NCBI RefSeq assembly: GCF_024323335.1
Contig: NC_066581.1
Span: 223,825,039-223,889,038 of the forward strand
Direction: 5' to 3'
Length of the DNA: 64,000 nucleotides
Origin: Lathyrus oleraceus
Lineage: Eukaryota > Streptophyta > Magnoliopsida > Fabales > Fabaceae
The notes under the pieces were generated by a model that did no database searches, had not been told where the DNA came from, and saw nothing but the letters and a program-made list of their open reading frames with translations. Numbering within the stretch: position 1 is the stretch's first letter; every line of letters begins with the position of its first letter. Shown piece by piece: positions 1-10,542 of this stretch. Both the position numbers and the translations under genes were made by a program.

Positions 1-885
1 TATTCGTGTTGACTGATTTCCTTTGACGGTCCAGCTGGAGACATTTCAGGGTTTCTTGCCCCTTTAACTGCTATAGCTTCGGATCTTTATCCGTGTGGTA
101 ATTTTTTCCCTTTCTCATACTTTATCGCTTTCTTAGCTGGAAGACCTCGATAAGAGGCAATGTTTGAGCCCCTTGGTGGCATTTTACTTTGAGATACATG
201 TTTTGTGTTTTGTATTCATATCCCTGCAGGTAGCGCGGTTCCTTCGTCAAGGACTGCCTTTTTGCCCTCGAGCATCCCAAACCCTAAAACCCAAAGCAAC
301 ACGTTTACTCCTTCTACTACAGGCGAGTAAGTCTCCAAAGGTCGAGCATCCGGTAGATTGCGTAGTAACGTCGTTCTTCCAAAACCCAATCCATAACCCC
401 GTAGTTAGCCGAACTATGGCTTGCTCTGATTCTCATTCCAGATGAGATACGTAGGCATAAGACGCGATGTCTTAGCGAGCACACATCCCCTTAACCCATA
501 GGTCAGCCGAGCTACGAAGACTCTGATTCTCATATTCAGATGAGATACGTATGCAGTGGATGCGACATCCGCGCGAGTCATTTCTCTTAACCTTTTTAGT
601 AAATAAACACATTAGGTAAACCCGCACCCTTTAGACAAAAACTACAAAAGTGGATCCCGTAGAGTACTATGGATGCGTAGGGGTGCTAATACCTTCCCTT
701 CGCATAACCGACTCCCGAACCCAAGATTTGGTTGCGAGACCCCGTCTTGTCCTTTCCTTTTTTCAAGTTTACTTCGAGCGTTTCCTTTTCCCTCCTTTGG
801 GATGAATAACGCACGGTGGCGACTCTTTTATCTTTTTCTTTCGCCGGTTGTTTTTTTCGCGCACTGTATTTTTCAGGTTGCGACA
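1..885 (+). repeat. 5' LTR of E1 (3' portion only)
   Basis: This is the direct-repeat partner of 11283-12166. It ends in a CA dinucleotide at 884-885, two bases before the primer-binding site. The missing upstream portion (about 740 bp, judging from the complete 3' LTR) contains the promoter. Short open frames inside it recur in the other LTR and have no coding character. Confidence 0.93.
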
Positions 886-887
886 GC

Positions 888-905
888 TGGCGACTCTGCT
901 GGGGA
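888..905 (+). promoter_or_regulatory. Primer-binding site, tRNA-Arg type
   Basis: The 18-mer TGGCGACTCTGCTGGGGA begins with TGG, the complement of a tRNA CCA end, two bases after the LTR. From memory this is the tRNA-Arg primer site of Ogre elements. The same 18-mer lies at 50472-50489 in E3, and a one-mismatch version lies in E2. Confidence 0.88.
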
Positions 906-2099
906 ATAAGAAGTTGACCTCTTGCTGGTCCATCTTCCCTAAGCGAGTCCCTCCTAGCTTTTGTAGTTTGTTTGTTTATTGGGTGTTCATGCTTTTGTAC
1001 AGTTATTTATTTACCTGCTTTACCTTATTACATTGTGTACATATCATTGTTGTATCTGTTGGTTGGCTATGGCTGCTTGGTGATCTTTGTGAGATGAGTT
1101 CTATACCCGAACTCGAGTGCACTTAAGATAGGAGAATGGCATAGTCCTGTCAACTTGTGTGGAGTATTCCTTAGCGAGTTGACTTGCAAGCCCATTCACT
1201 TGGTGGAGGTCATGTTGAGATCAATAATGTCACATAAGTAAGTTGTGGTTAGACATTACTTGTTCCAATATAGACCTAAGAAGCCAAGGACCTTAGTTTA
1301 CCTAACCCATCTTGGCCTATTCGTAGGACGTAGTGCGAAAGTCGTTCAAATGTAAGATTTGATACGATTGTTACGCGATACTACACTCATAAGAGTCTCT
1401 CTTGAGAATATTGTTGGAATACGAGTAGTCGTTCCTCTGATAATATATGAAAGATGGGATTATGACTATGGGAACCTTTTGTAGAACATGTTTGGCAGGT
1501 TTAAACCTTAGTACACTCCTTTTGGGTGGTTCTTAACCTAAACTCCATGCTCGTGACTTGCGACAAACCCTTGATTCATGGTTGATCCGATCAGGTATCC
1601 TTAATATCAATGAAACTCGGGTATTGATAAGGTGTAAACCATAATCCGCCAAAATGGGTGGTTGATATTAAGGATAACATGATCCATCCCATGACCTTTG
1701 TTTGGTGTGCTCTTAATTTCTCTCCAGACAGTGCAACCTGACAGATGTTCAAGCAGATACGACAATCCTGATTGGCATGCCATTGCATTGCATTCACATC
1801 ATCACACCATTTGCATTCATATCATTTAACACATGTTTATCCTTTTCAAGGAGGTTTAAATCTTCTTCTTGATTCTAGTCGGGGTTTTCTTCTTACACTG
1901 TTTATCAAATGTGAGACTGGAATCAAGGGGGTAGAATACTTTTGGAATTGATAAACATGTCATTGCATTTGCATAGTCATCCGCATGTCTTGCATAACAG
2001 GTACCGCCACAGTGTTCTCAGTTTGTTTGGTGTCCCATCAACAGGATAGCTGACTCAGGCATTCACCGATACGGTACCCGCAGGAATCAACAGAGAGTA
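906..2099 (+). other. Untranslated leader of E1
   Basis: No convincing coding region. Roughly 1070-1700 is clearly homologous to the E3 leader (about 50630-51350) and, inverted, to the E2 leader (about 24320-24910), although the elements differ elsewhere. It contains the long-stem hairpin listed separately. The ORF1 present in E2 and E3 is absent. The last 50 bases before the gag ATG can be read in the gag frame and resemble the equivalent E2 and E3 sequence at amino-acid level (H-R-Y-x-T, then N, R-V-M). Confidence 0.75.
1596..1676 (+). promoter_or_regulatory. Conserved leader hairpin (E1)
   Basis: The arms TATCCTTAATATCAA (1596-1610) and TTGATATTAAGGATA (1662-1676) are a perfect 15-bp inverted repeat around a 51-nt loop. 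Equivalent hairpins occur in the leaders of E2 and E3, and part of the stem covaries between E1 and E2. A role as an RNA structure in packaging, dimerisation, translation or splicing is inference. Confidence 0.7.
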
Positions 2100-3996
2100 A
2101 TGGAAAGCCTACAGGCAGAGCTCGCCGAGATGAAGATTCGCATGAATCAATTCATGGATTTGGTTCGAGGGGTGGCTCAAAGACAGCAGGAGCTTAGATT
2201 ATTGGTGCAGAAGGATCCCCCTATTATTCAACCGGAGACGTTGGCTGATCCTCCAGCTGGAGAGGCTAATGGTCCCAATGGACCGGGGCCTATCCCAATC
2301 CTACATGTCACCTCCGGTCAACAACCCATTCAGGATGGTCAGGATGATCAGTTCCCCTTGCTTCAGGAAGACTTTGGCATGGACCCCATGTTTAGAAGAT
2401 TGGAAGAAAGGTTGAAGGCAGTGGAAGGACAGAATCCTCTGGGAGTAGATGTTGCTGAGTTGGGGTTGGTCCCAAGTGTGAGGGTGCCACCGAAATTCAA
2501 GGTCCCGATATTCGACAAATACAATGGCAGCTCTTGCCCCAAAACTCACGTGCAAGCATATTTCCGTAAAATGGTTGCATACTCTGATGACGAGAAGCTA
2601 CTTATGTACTTCTTCCAGGATAGCCTAGCTGGGGCATCCTTGGAATGGTATATGAGGCTGGACAGAGCCCACATCCGTTGCTGGAGGGATTTGGCAGAGG
2701 CTTTCGTGAAGCAGTATCAGTATAATGCAGACATGGCTCCGGACAGAACTCAACTTCAGAATCTGTCTCTTAAAAGCAATGAGTGCTTCAGGGAATACGC
2801 TCAACGCTGGAGGGATACAGCTTCCCGTGTTCAGCCTCCTATGTTGGAAAAGGAAATGGCCAACATGTTCATGAATACGCTGCCTGGACCTTATCTGGAG
2901 CGTCTGGTGGGTGCAATGCTTCCAACTTTGCTGATGTGGTCTCTACTGGAGAAAGGGTGGAGAATTACCTAAATACATACAAGATCCAGAGTGGAGGTGG
3001 ATCCTCATCAGGGGTGAAGAAGCCGTTCATTCAGGGACAGAAGAGGAGAGAAGGGGATGCAAGTGCCATATCTTCTTATCAGAACAGGGATAACCGGAGG
3101 AATAACTTTCAGAATTATCATCAGCAACTGTATGTTGCGGCTGTGACCATTCCAGCTGCAGCACCACTACAACAACAATCACAACGTCAACCAGCTCAGT
3201 ATCAACAGAAGCAACAACCGGGTAACAGACCCGCTTATCAACAGAGGCAAAGGATGATGGACCGGCGTTTCGACACCCTTCCAATGTCGTACACCCAGTT
3301 GCTTTCTAGTCTTCAACAACTACAACTTGTGCAATTGCGCACTCTGGCTCCTCCTGTTGGTAGATTTCCGGTGGGTTACGACGCCAACGCTAGGTGTAGC
3401 TTCCACTCTGGGGCACCTGGCCATGACATTGAGAACTGCAAAGCTTTTAAGCACGTAGTTCAAGACCTCATAGATTCAAAGGCCATCGACCTTGCACCGG
3501 CTCCGAATGTCGTCAACAATCCCATGCCCCAGCATGGTGGTGCGAACGTTAATTTGGTAGAGGGAGAAGCCAAGTCCATTAAGGATGTGTTGAAGCTGAA
3601 GACTCCATTGTTGGATATCAAAGGATGCTTGCTGAAGGCCGATGTCTTCCCCGGTTGTGGGAAGGGTTGTTTGGATTGTGCCACTCAGAGTGGAGGTTGT
3701 TTGAAACTACAGCAGGGTATTCAGGCCTTGCTCGACAAAGGTATCCTCCAGGTTGAAGATTTGTTTGTCCAAGAGTCTGTGGAAGGGATTGAGGAAGAAG
3801 TGTTTGAAGATGCTACTGATGAATTCGCAGATGTTGTTCCTGTTAATTTTGTGATTCCCAGTGAGGTCTCTGCGATCAACAATGAAGATGGGGATAGTGA
3901 TTGCGACATCGACAACTGGGTGCGTCCGAGGATCCCGGGTGAAGTCATCAACAATTGGTCTTCTGAAGAGATTATCCAAGTCACTCTTCTTGAAGA
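2100..3996 (+). pseudogene. gag: E1 gag, frameshifted and lacking protease
   Basis: Gag is the structural capsid/nucleocapsid precursor. The first frame (2100-2972) carries a coiled-coil-like N terminus and the retrotransposon Gag core, including a region with REYAQRWRDTA. Homology then moves to another frame near 2907 by a small indel and continues to 4000. The C-terminal part has Q-rich low complexity, a variant zinc knuckle C-x2-H-x5-H-x4-C (CSFHSGAPGHDIENC) and a Cys cluster (CGKGCLDC). E2 and E3 follow these with an aspartic protease; E1 has none, passing almost directly to the acidic tail before the intron. The apparent stop at 3998-4000 overlaps an intron donor. The frameshift and missing protease make it non-functional alone. 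Confidence 0.85.
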
Positions 3997-4244
3997 GTAA
4001 TTTTCTTTGTTTATTCATGCATATCCAAGTCTTACGTTCCGCCCGGGGCGTAATGACTCATTGTAGGGCCCATCTATGTGACACTTGCATTTTTATCATA
4101 AATAAAGGACGTATTTTTGCATTCAAATATTTCGTTCCCTGTCTTTCTATTTTTGCAGTTTTTCAAAATAAAAAAAAATGGCAATGTTTTGTTTAGTTTT
4201 CACTTCTTGTTCACACTCATAAGCATATACCATCACTCATGCAG
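3997..4244 (+). other. Intron between gag and pol in E1
   Basis: The donor GTAATTTT starts one base before the TAA that ends gag, and the acceptor is ATGCAG at 4239-4244. Removing these 248 bases joins the gag frame to the pol frame without a stop. E2 and E3 have an intron at the same place, with the same donor sequence and phase. Ogre elements are known to have an intron between pro and RT; the exact sites here are my reading. Confidence 0.75.
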
Positions 4245-7200
4245 ATGCACAACACCGGATCCTATTGATAACGGTTCTGCTATGGCTCGCTTCGACTTTG
4301 AAAATCCAATCTTTCAAGCTGAAGAAGAGGGTGATGAAGACTGTGAACTCCCTGAAGAGCTTACCAGGTTATTAAAACAAGAGGAAGGGGTTATTCAACC
4401 GCATCAAGAGTCTGTTGAAGTGATTAATCTCGGCACCGAGGACGCCAAGAGAGAAATCAAAATAGGGGCTGCTTTGGAAGATAATGTGAAGAAAGGGCTG
4501 ATTGAATTGCTGCAAGAATACGTTGACATCTTCGCCTGGTCTTATCAGGACATGCCTGGGCTGGACACAGACATCGTGGTACACCGCTTGCCTCTCAAAG
4601 AAGGTTGTCCTCCGGTCAAGCAGAAGCTCAGAAGAACAAGACCAGAGATGGCTGTCAAGATAAAGGAAGAAGTGCAAAAGCAGTTGGATGCAGGGTTTCT
4701 AGCAGTCACCAATTATCCGCCATGGGTTGCAAACATCGTCCCAGTACCTAAGAAGGATGGAAAAGTACGGATGTGTGTCAACTATCGGGGTCTGAACAGA
4801 GCTAGCCCTAAAGATGATTTCCCATTACCTCACATCGACGTTTTGGTGGATAATACAACTCAGTTCTCGGTATTCTCCTTCATGGATGGTTTTTCTGGCT
4901 ATAACCAAATCAAGATGGCACCAGAGGACATGGAAAAGACAACTTTCATAACCCCATGGGGCACCTTCTGCTACAAGGTGATGCCGTTTGGTCTGAAAAA
5001 TGCCGGAGCAACATATCAACGAGCTATGGTGACTCTGTTCCATGATATGATTCATCATGAAATCGAGGTTTATGTGGATGATATGATTGCCAAATCTCAG
5101 ACAGAAGAAGAACATTTGGTGAATTTGCAGAAACTGTTTGAGCGTTTGAGGAAATTCAAACTGAGACTTAATCCGAACAAGTGCACTTTCGGGGTGAGAT
5201 CGGGAAAATTGCTGGGTTTTATTGTTAGCGGAAAAGGGATTGAGGTGGATCCTGACAAAGTGAAAGCAATACAGGAAATGCCTGAGCCAAGAATAGAGAA
5301 GCAAGTCCGTAGTTTCTTAGGGAGGTTGAACTACATTGCAAGGTTCATCTCTCACCTAACAACCACGTGTGAGCCAATTTTCAAATTGCTGAGGAAAGAT
5401 CAGACTATTAGGTGGAATGAAGATTGTCAAAGGGCTTTTGAGAAGATAAAAGAGTATTTGCAGAAACCTCCAATCCTTATACCTCCAGTTCCTGGGAGAC
5501 CTCTGACAATGTACCTATCAGTGACTGAGAACTCGATGGGGTGTGTATTGGGACAACATGACGAGTCTGGTCGAAAAGAGCATGCCATATACTACCTTAG
5601 CAAAAAGTTTACCGACTGTGAAATCAAATATTCGCAGCTTGAGAAAATTTGCTGTGCTTTGGCCTGGGCTGCTCGCCGACTGAGACAGTATATGTTGAAC
5701 TATACTACCTTGTTGATTTCTAAGATGGATCCAATGAAATACATATTCGAGAAGCCAGCTCTCACTGGAAGGGTCGCTCGTTGGCAAATGATTTTAACAG
5801 AGTATGATATTCAGTACACGTCACAGAAGGCCATCAAAGGGAGTATTCTGTCAGACTATCTTGCTCAGCAGCCGATTGATGATTATGAGCCGATGAAGTT
5901 TGAATTCCTTGATGAAGACATCATGTTCCTCAAGATGAAAGACTGTGAAGAGCCAGTTGTTGAGGAGGGACCTGATCCAAACGAAAAGTGGACTTTGTTG
6001 TTTGATGGGGCTGTCAATGCTAGAGGTAGTGGAATTGGCGCTGTCATTACTACTCTGAAGGGTGCCCACATGCCTTTCACCGCTCGTTTGACTTTTGAGT
6101 GCACAAATAACGAAGCTGAGTACGAGGCCTGTATCTTGGGTATTGAGCAAGCCATTGATCTGAGAATCAAGACTCTGGACATCTTCGGAGATTCAGCTCT
6201 GGTGATCAATCAAGTGAATGGTGATTGGAATACTCTCCAGCCCACTCTGGTCCCCTAAAGAGATTACACGAGAAGACTTTTGACTTTCTTCACAACAGTA
6301 AAATTGTATCATATACCTCGTGATGAGAACCAGATGGCAGACGCACTTGCTACTCTATCCTCCATGATCAAGGTAATTCGTTGGAACCATGCTCCCAGGA
6401 TCGATGTGATGCGCCTTGACAGGGCCGCGTATGTGTTTGCTGCTGAACTGGTAGTCGATGACAAGCCCTGGTATCACGATATCAAGTGCTTTCTGAAGAA
6501 TCAAGAGTACCCTGCAGGGGCATCCAATAATGACAGAAAGACTTTGAGAAGATTGGCAGGCAGTTTCTTCTTGAACAAAGACGATGTGCTGTATAAGAGA
6601 AACTTCGACATGGTTTTGCTCAGATGCGTGGACAGACACGAGGCAGACATGTTAATGCAGGAAGTTCATGAAGGTTCCTTCGGTACTCATGCCGGTGGAC
6701 ATGCAATGGCTAAGAAATTGTTGAGAGCGGGTTATTATTGGATGACCATGGAATCAGATTGTTTCAAGTATGCTCAGAAGTGTCATAAATGCCAGATTTA
6801 TGCTGATAAGGTGCATGTACTGCCGAATCCTCTGAATGTGATGTCTTCGCCGTGGCCGTTTGCCATGTGGGGAATTGACATGATTGGAAAGATTGAGCCG
6901 ACTGCTTCCAATGGGCATCGCTTCATCCTTGTTGCCATCGACTATTTCACCAAGTGGGTCGAGGCATCGTCGTTCGCAAATGTCACCAGACATGTGGTTG
7001 CCCGTTTCATCAAGAAAGAAATCATTTGTCGCTATGGGATTCCCGAAAGAATCATTACTGATAATGGTTCTAATCTCAACAACAAAATGATGAAGGAGTT
7101 GTGTCAGAACTTCAACATTCAGCATCACAATTCTTCCCCTTACCGCCCTAAGATGAACGGCGCTGTTGAGGCGGCAAATAAGAACATAAAGAAGATTGTG

Positions 7201-7717
7201 CAGAAGATGGTCGTCACGTACAGAGATTGGCATGAGATGCTACCCTTCGCCTTGCATGGGTACCGTACTTCAGTACGTACATCGACCGGGGCAACCCCTT
7301 ACTCCCTGGTGTATGGTATGGAAGCAGCCCTACCTGTTGAAGTGGAGATTCCTTCTTTAAGAGTCCTGTTGGATGTCAAGTTAGATGAAGCTGAATGGAT
7401 TCGGACAAGGTTCAATGAGTTGAGTCTTATCGAAGAGAAGCGAATGGCAGCCATTTGTCATGGGCAGTTGTATCAGAGTCGGATGAAGAGAGCTTTTGAT
7501 CAAAAGGTGTGTCCTGTTGTTTCCAAGTTGGAGATTTAGTGTTAAAAAGGATCCTTCCTCCTCAGACAGATCACAGGGGCAAGTGGACTCCTAACTATGA
7601 TGGACCGTATATTGTCACCAAGGTTTTTGATGGTGGGGCCTTAATGCTTGCAACTATGGATGGTGAAACTTCACTTCCCCTGTGAACTCAGACGCAGTTA
7701 AAAAATACTTCGCATAA
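4245..7717 (+). pseudogene. pol: E1 pol: RT, RNase H, archaeal-type RNase H, integrase
   Basis: The reverse transcriptase region includes VPKKDGKVRMCV, MPFGLKNAGATYQRAM and the YVDD active site (5071-5082). A gypsy RNase H follows, then a second archaeal-type RNase H at about 5990-6345. Integrase has a His/Cys zinc-binding region (about 6660-6800) and the catalytic D, D and E in WGIDM, TDNGSN and VEAANK (about 6870-7180). Lesions: an in-frame TAA at 6256-6258 inside the second RNase H, a frame change near 7512, and another near 7672 in the integrase C terminus, whose last residues resemble E2 (VKKYFA). Catalytic motifs are otherwise preserved, so inactivation looks recent. Confidence 0.92.
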
Positions 7718-8399
7718 AATAGACCCGCTGGACAGTAAAAAAGAGTAGTCCAGGCAAAAATGGGCATCCCGGCAAACCAAGAAAATGAAAAGGTTCGGGC
7801 AAAAATTAGGGACAAAAAAAAAAAAAGATTGTACACCCGATAAGTTGAAAACCTGAAAAGGCAACTTAGGCAAAAATGGGTATCCCGGTGGATTGAAAAC
7901 CCGAAAAGGGCGATCCAGGCAAAAGTTAGGGATTAAGCGAATGACTGCGTTCTGAGTTAGTTCTGAATCTCATCTCATGTCGATGACTGGAAATTTCCGA
8001 AAGGTAGGAAACAGTCCAATCACCTTTTCAGAAGGCTGATCATCTGGAGGATCTTGAAGACGAGCAAGTCGTAGCAGAATTGGAACCCAATAGAAATCCA
8101 TTTCACATTGCCATTAGATTAATTTCGGTTTTTATCTATTGTGCGATTACCTCTTTCCAGGGATTGCTTCTTAGTGTAAATGCCTATTCAGAGGCCATTT
8201 AATCAATAAAATCATGTTATTCAGTATATCTCTGTTTTCATTTTCATTTTACTGTTTTGTTTGCAAAAATGACGTCCGAATTTTTGATAAACATTGCATT
8301 ATGACACGCAAGGGCTTTACAGGTACATGCTTAATAAATATTTAAAATTGCTGTAAATTTTAAGTGCTTTGGATCGTCTATTCAGAACAGATACCCTCG
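7718..8399 (+). other. E1 3' region, part 1: conserved post-pol block
   Basis: Non-coding. Just after pol, two similar segments around 7750-7800 and 7865-7930 share AGGCAAAAATGGG and a following ATCCCGG. The complementary strand of the same position in E2 (15250-15375) has related sequence, so the block is shared by both elements. From 7930 to 8399 I see no further structure apart from AT-rich sequence. Confidence 0.6.
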
Positions 8400-9262
8400 G
8401 GGCATTCCATTAAAATCCCCTGCGGAGGATCGTGAATATCTTCCCCAGTGAAGTCGCCAACAGACGAATCTGGTGTCTTATCCCTGCAGAGCTGATCAGA
8501 GTGTTGGATTCTTCAATCCCCAGCAGGTTCTCACCACTGTACTTCCCCAAGCGTTTGTTTCAGGACATACACTCCCCAGTAGAGTTGACAGTGCCAGACT
8601 ACATATCCCTAACAGGGTCGATAGTGTCAGACTTTATCTTTCCAGCAGAAGTAGCTGCTCCTTAGAGTTCGATGCCAGATCGATAATCCCAATGCCAGAT
8701 CCATGGTTTCTTTTCTTGAAGCAGAACCTCGGTACCGTATCAGTGTTTGCTCCCCCTGCTGAGTCATCTCTCGCAAATCGTGGTTGCCAGAACCATTGTA
8801 GCTTTCCTCAGCAGCAGGCTTCCAATGCCATTCTTAACCCGATCAGAGTCTCGGTATGGCCAGAACACCGCATGGCTAGTCATCTCCCCACAGAGTTCCT
8901 TGCGCTGTGCATCTCCAACAGCCTTGCCAGGGTCCAGAAGATGGTGATCATTTCCCTAGTAGATCCCCTTGCCTCAGCTTGGCATTCTACCCAGCATTTC
9001 GCATCCCTGGATGTAGAATCATATTGCATTGCATCCTTCCAAATCGCGTAGCATTTTCATTTTCATGGAGCATTACGCCATTGAAAAATTCAAACATATG
9101 CATGTAAGCATAAAACATTCTCGGTATCCCAAGTGATAAGCTAGAAGTTGTTTCCAGTACTCAAACTGAAGATTGTTCATGACTTACCTTTGTTATCCCC
9201 AGCAAGTGTCATTGGCCCATGCGCCGCCTCTATTATCATTCCCTATTTCTGCCAATGCTGAC
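8400..9262 (+). repeat. E1 3' region, part 2: degenerate anti-PBS motifs
   Basis: The segment is scattered with sense-strand sequences resembling TCCCCAGCAGAGTCGCCA, the reverse complement of the element's PBS and thus the 3' end of its primer tRNA. Clear cases are 8442-8459 (15 of 18), 8573-8590 (15 of 18), 8606-8623 (13 of 18), 8517-8526 (10 identical in a row), 8885-8896 (one gap) and 9196-9204 (9 identical). Spacing is irregular. Small ORFs across it look non-coding. Function unknown. Confidence 0.6.
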
Positions 9263-10292
9263 AGGCATGAAGTTTTCCGATGTTCAGATCGAAGAAGTTT
9301 CCGACGTTCAGGTCGATGCAACTTGTGGCATTCAGGCCAGTTTTTCGGTATCCAGACCGAAGTGGCATTCAGGCCAATTTTCCGATATTCAGATCGAAGT
9401 GGCATTCAGGCCAGTTTTCCGGTATCCATACCGAAGTGGCATTCAGGCCAATTTTCCGATATTCAGATCGAAGAAGTTTCCAACGTTCAGGTCGATGCAA
9501 CTTATGGCATTCAGGCCAGTTTTCCGGTATCCAGATCGAAGTGGCATTCAGGCCAGTTTTCCGGTATCCAGACCGAAGTGGCATTCAGGTCAGTTTTCCG
9601 GTATCCAGACCGAAGTGGCATTCAGGCCAGTGTTCCGATGTTCAGATCGAAGAAGTTTCCGACGTTCAGGTCGATGCAACTTATGGCATTCAGGCCAGTT
9701 TTCCGGTATCCAGACCGAAGTGGCATTCAGGCCAATTTTCCGATATTCAGATCGAAGAAGTTTCTGACGTTCAGGTCGATGCAACTTATGGCATTCAGGC
9801 CAGTTTTCCGGTATCCAGACCGAAGTGGCATTCAGGCCAATTTTCTGATATTCAGATCGAAGAAGTTTCCGACGTTCAGGTCGATGCAACTTATGGCATT
9901 CAGGCCAGTTTTCCGGTATTCAGACCGAAGTGGCACTCAGGCCAATTTTCCGATATTCAGATCTAAACAGTTTCCGACATTCAGGTCAATGCAACTTGTG
10001 GCATTCAGGCCAGTTTTCCGGTATCCAGACCGAAATGGCATTCAGGCCAATTTTCCGGTATCCAGACCGAAGTGGCATTCAGGCCAATTTTCCGATATTC
10101 AGATCGAAGAAGTTTCCGACGTTCAGGTCGATGCGACTTGTGGCATTCAGGCCAAGTCTTTCCGATGTTCAGATCGAAGAAGTTTCCGACGTTCAGGTCG
10201 ATGCGACTTGTGGCATTCAGGCCAATTTTCCGATGTTCAGATCGAAATCCTTTCCAGTATTCAGACTGCTGAGCGGCGTTCAGGCCATGCTT
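9263..10292 (+). repeat. Tandem repeat array in E1 3' region
   Basis: About 1 kb of short tandem repeats built from two modules. A 37-bp module contains GGCATTCAGGCCAGTTTTCC and ATCCAGACCGAAGT. A 68-bp module contains CCGATATTCAGATCGAAGAA and GACGTTCAGGTCGATGCAAC. Between 9661 and 9871 they alternate with an exact 105-bp period (the GACGTTCAGG element starts at 9661, 9766 and 9871); elsewhere the order is irregular. Both modules appear derived from a smaller unit of roughly 19 bp centred on TTCAG or TCCAG. Tandem repeats in the 3' untranslated region of Tat/Ogre elements are known as a source of satellite DNA. Confidence 0.92.
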
Positions 10293-10530
10293 ATTTCTGT
10301 GTTACCATTTATTTTGGTATCCAGTTTAACATTCTTTTTCGATATTCAGACTGACTCTCACCGTACCAGACGGATTCTTCTTTCAAGACCACCTCTTTGC
10401 CGATTCTGACAGACATTGTTACTTCACTTCACTTCAGTGCAAATTTTTGGGCTTTTATTATATTCAATCCCTTGATACCTCGAAAGCACGAAAGCAGCTG
10501 CCATCTTCTTTCCGGGTCTCCAGTTGATTG
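10293..10530 (+). other. E1 3' region, part 3
   Basis: Non-coding sequence between the tandem array and the polypurine tract. The first part has diverged TTCAG/TCCAG units; the rest shows nothing I can name. Confidence 0.5.
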
Positions 10531-10542
10531 AATAGGGGCAGC
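10531..10542 (+). promoter_or_regulatory. Polypurine tract of E1
   Basis: AATAGGGGCAGC lies immediately before the LTR start TGTAATACCCC, the expected place for the plus-strand primer. It is short and ends in GC, but position and G-run fit. Confidence 0.75.

Noticed and set aside
164..1126. ORFs of 78-93 codons at 164-445, 673-909 and 848-1126
   Set aside because: They lie in the LTR and leader; the first is repeated at 11446-11727 in the other LTR. No recognisable product.
4825..7233. Antisense ORFs over E1 pol (for example 4825-5304 and 6754-7233, minus)
   Set aside because: Shadow frames of RT and integrase with no domains of their own.
9173..10409. Long overlapping plus-strand ORFs (up to 393 codons) in several frames
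   Set aside because: They arise because the tandem repeat modules lack stop codons; all frames give the same repetitive peptides and no start context or domain exists.
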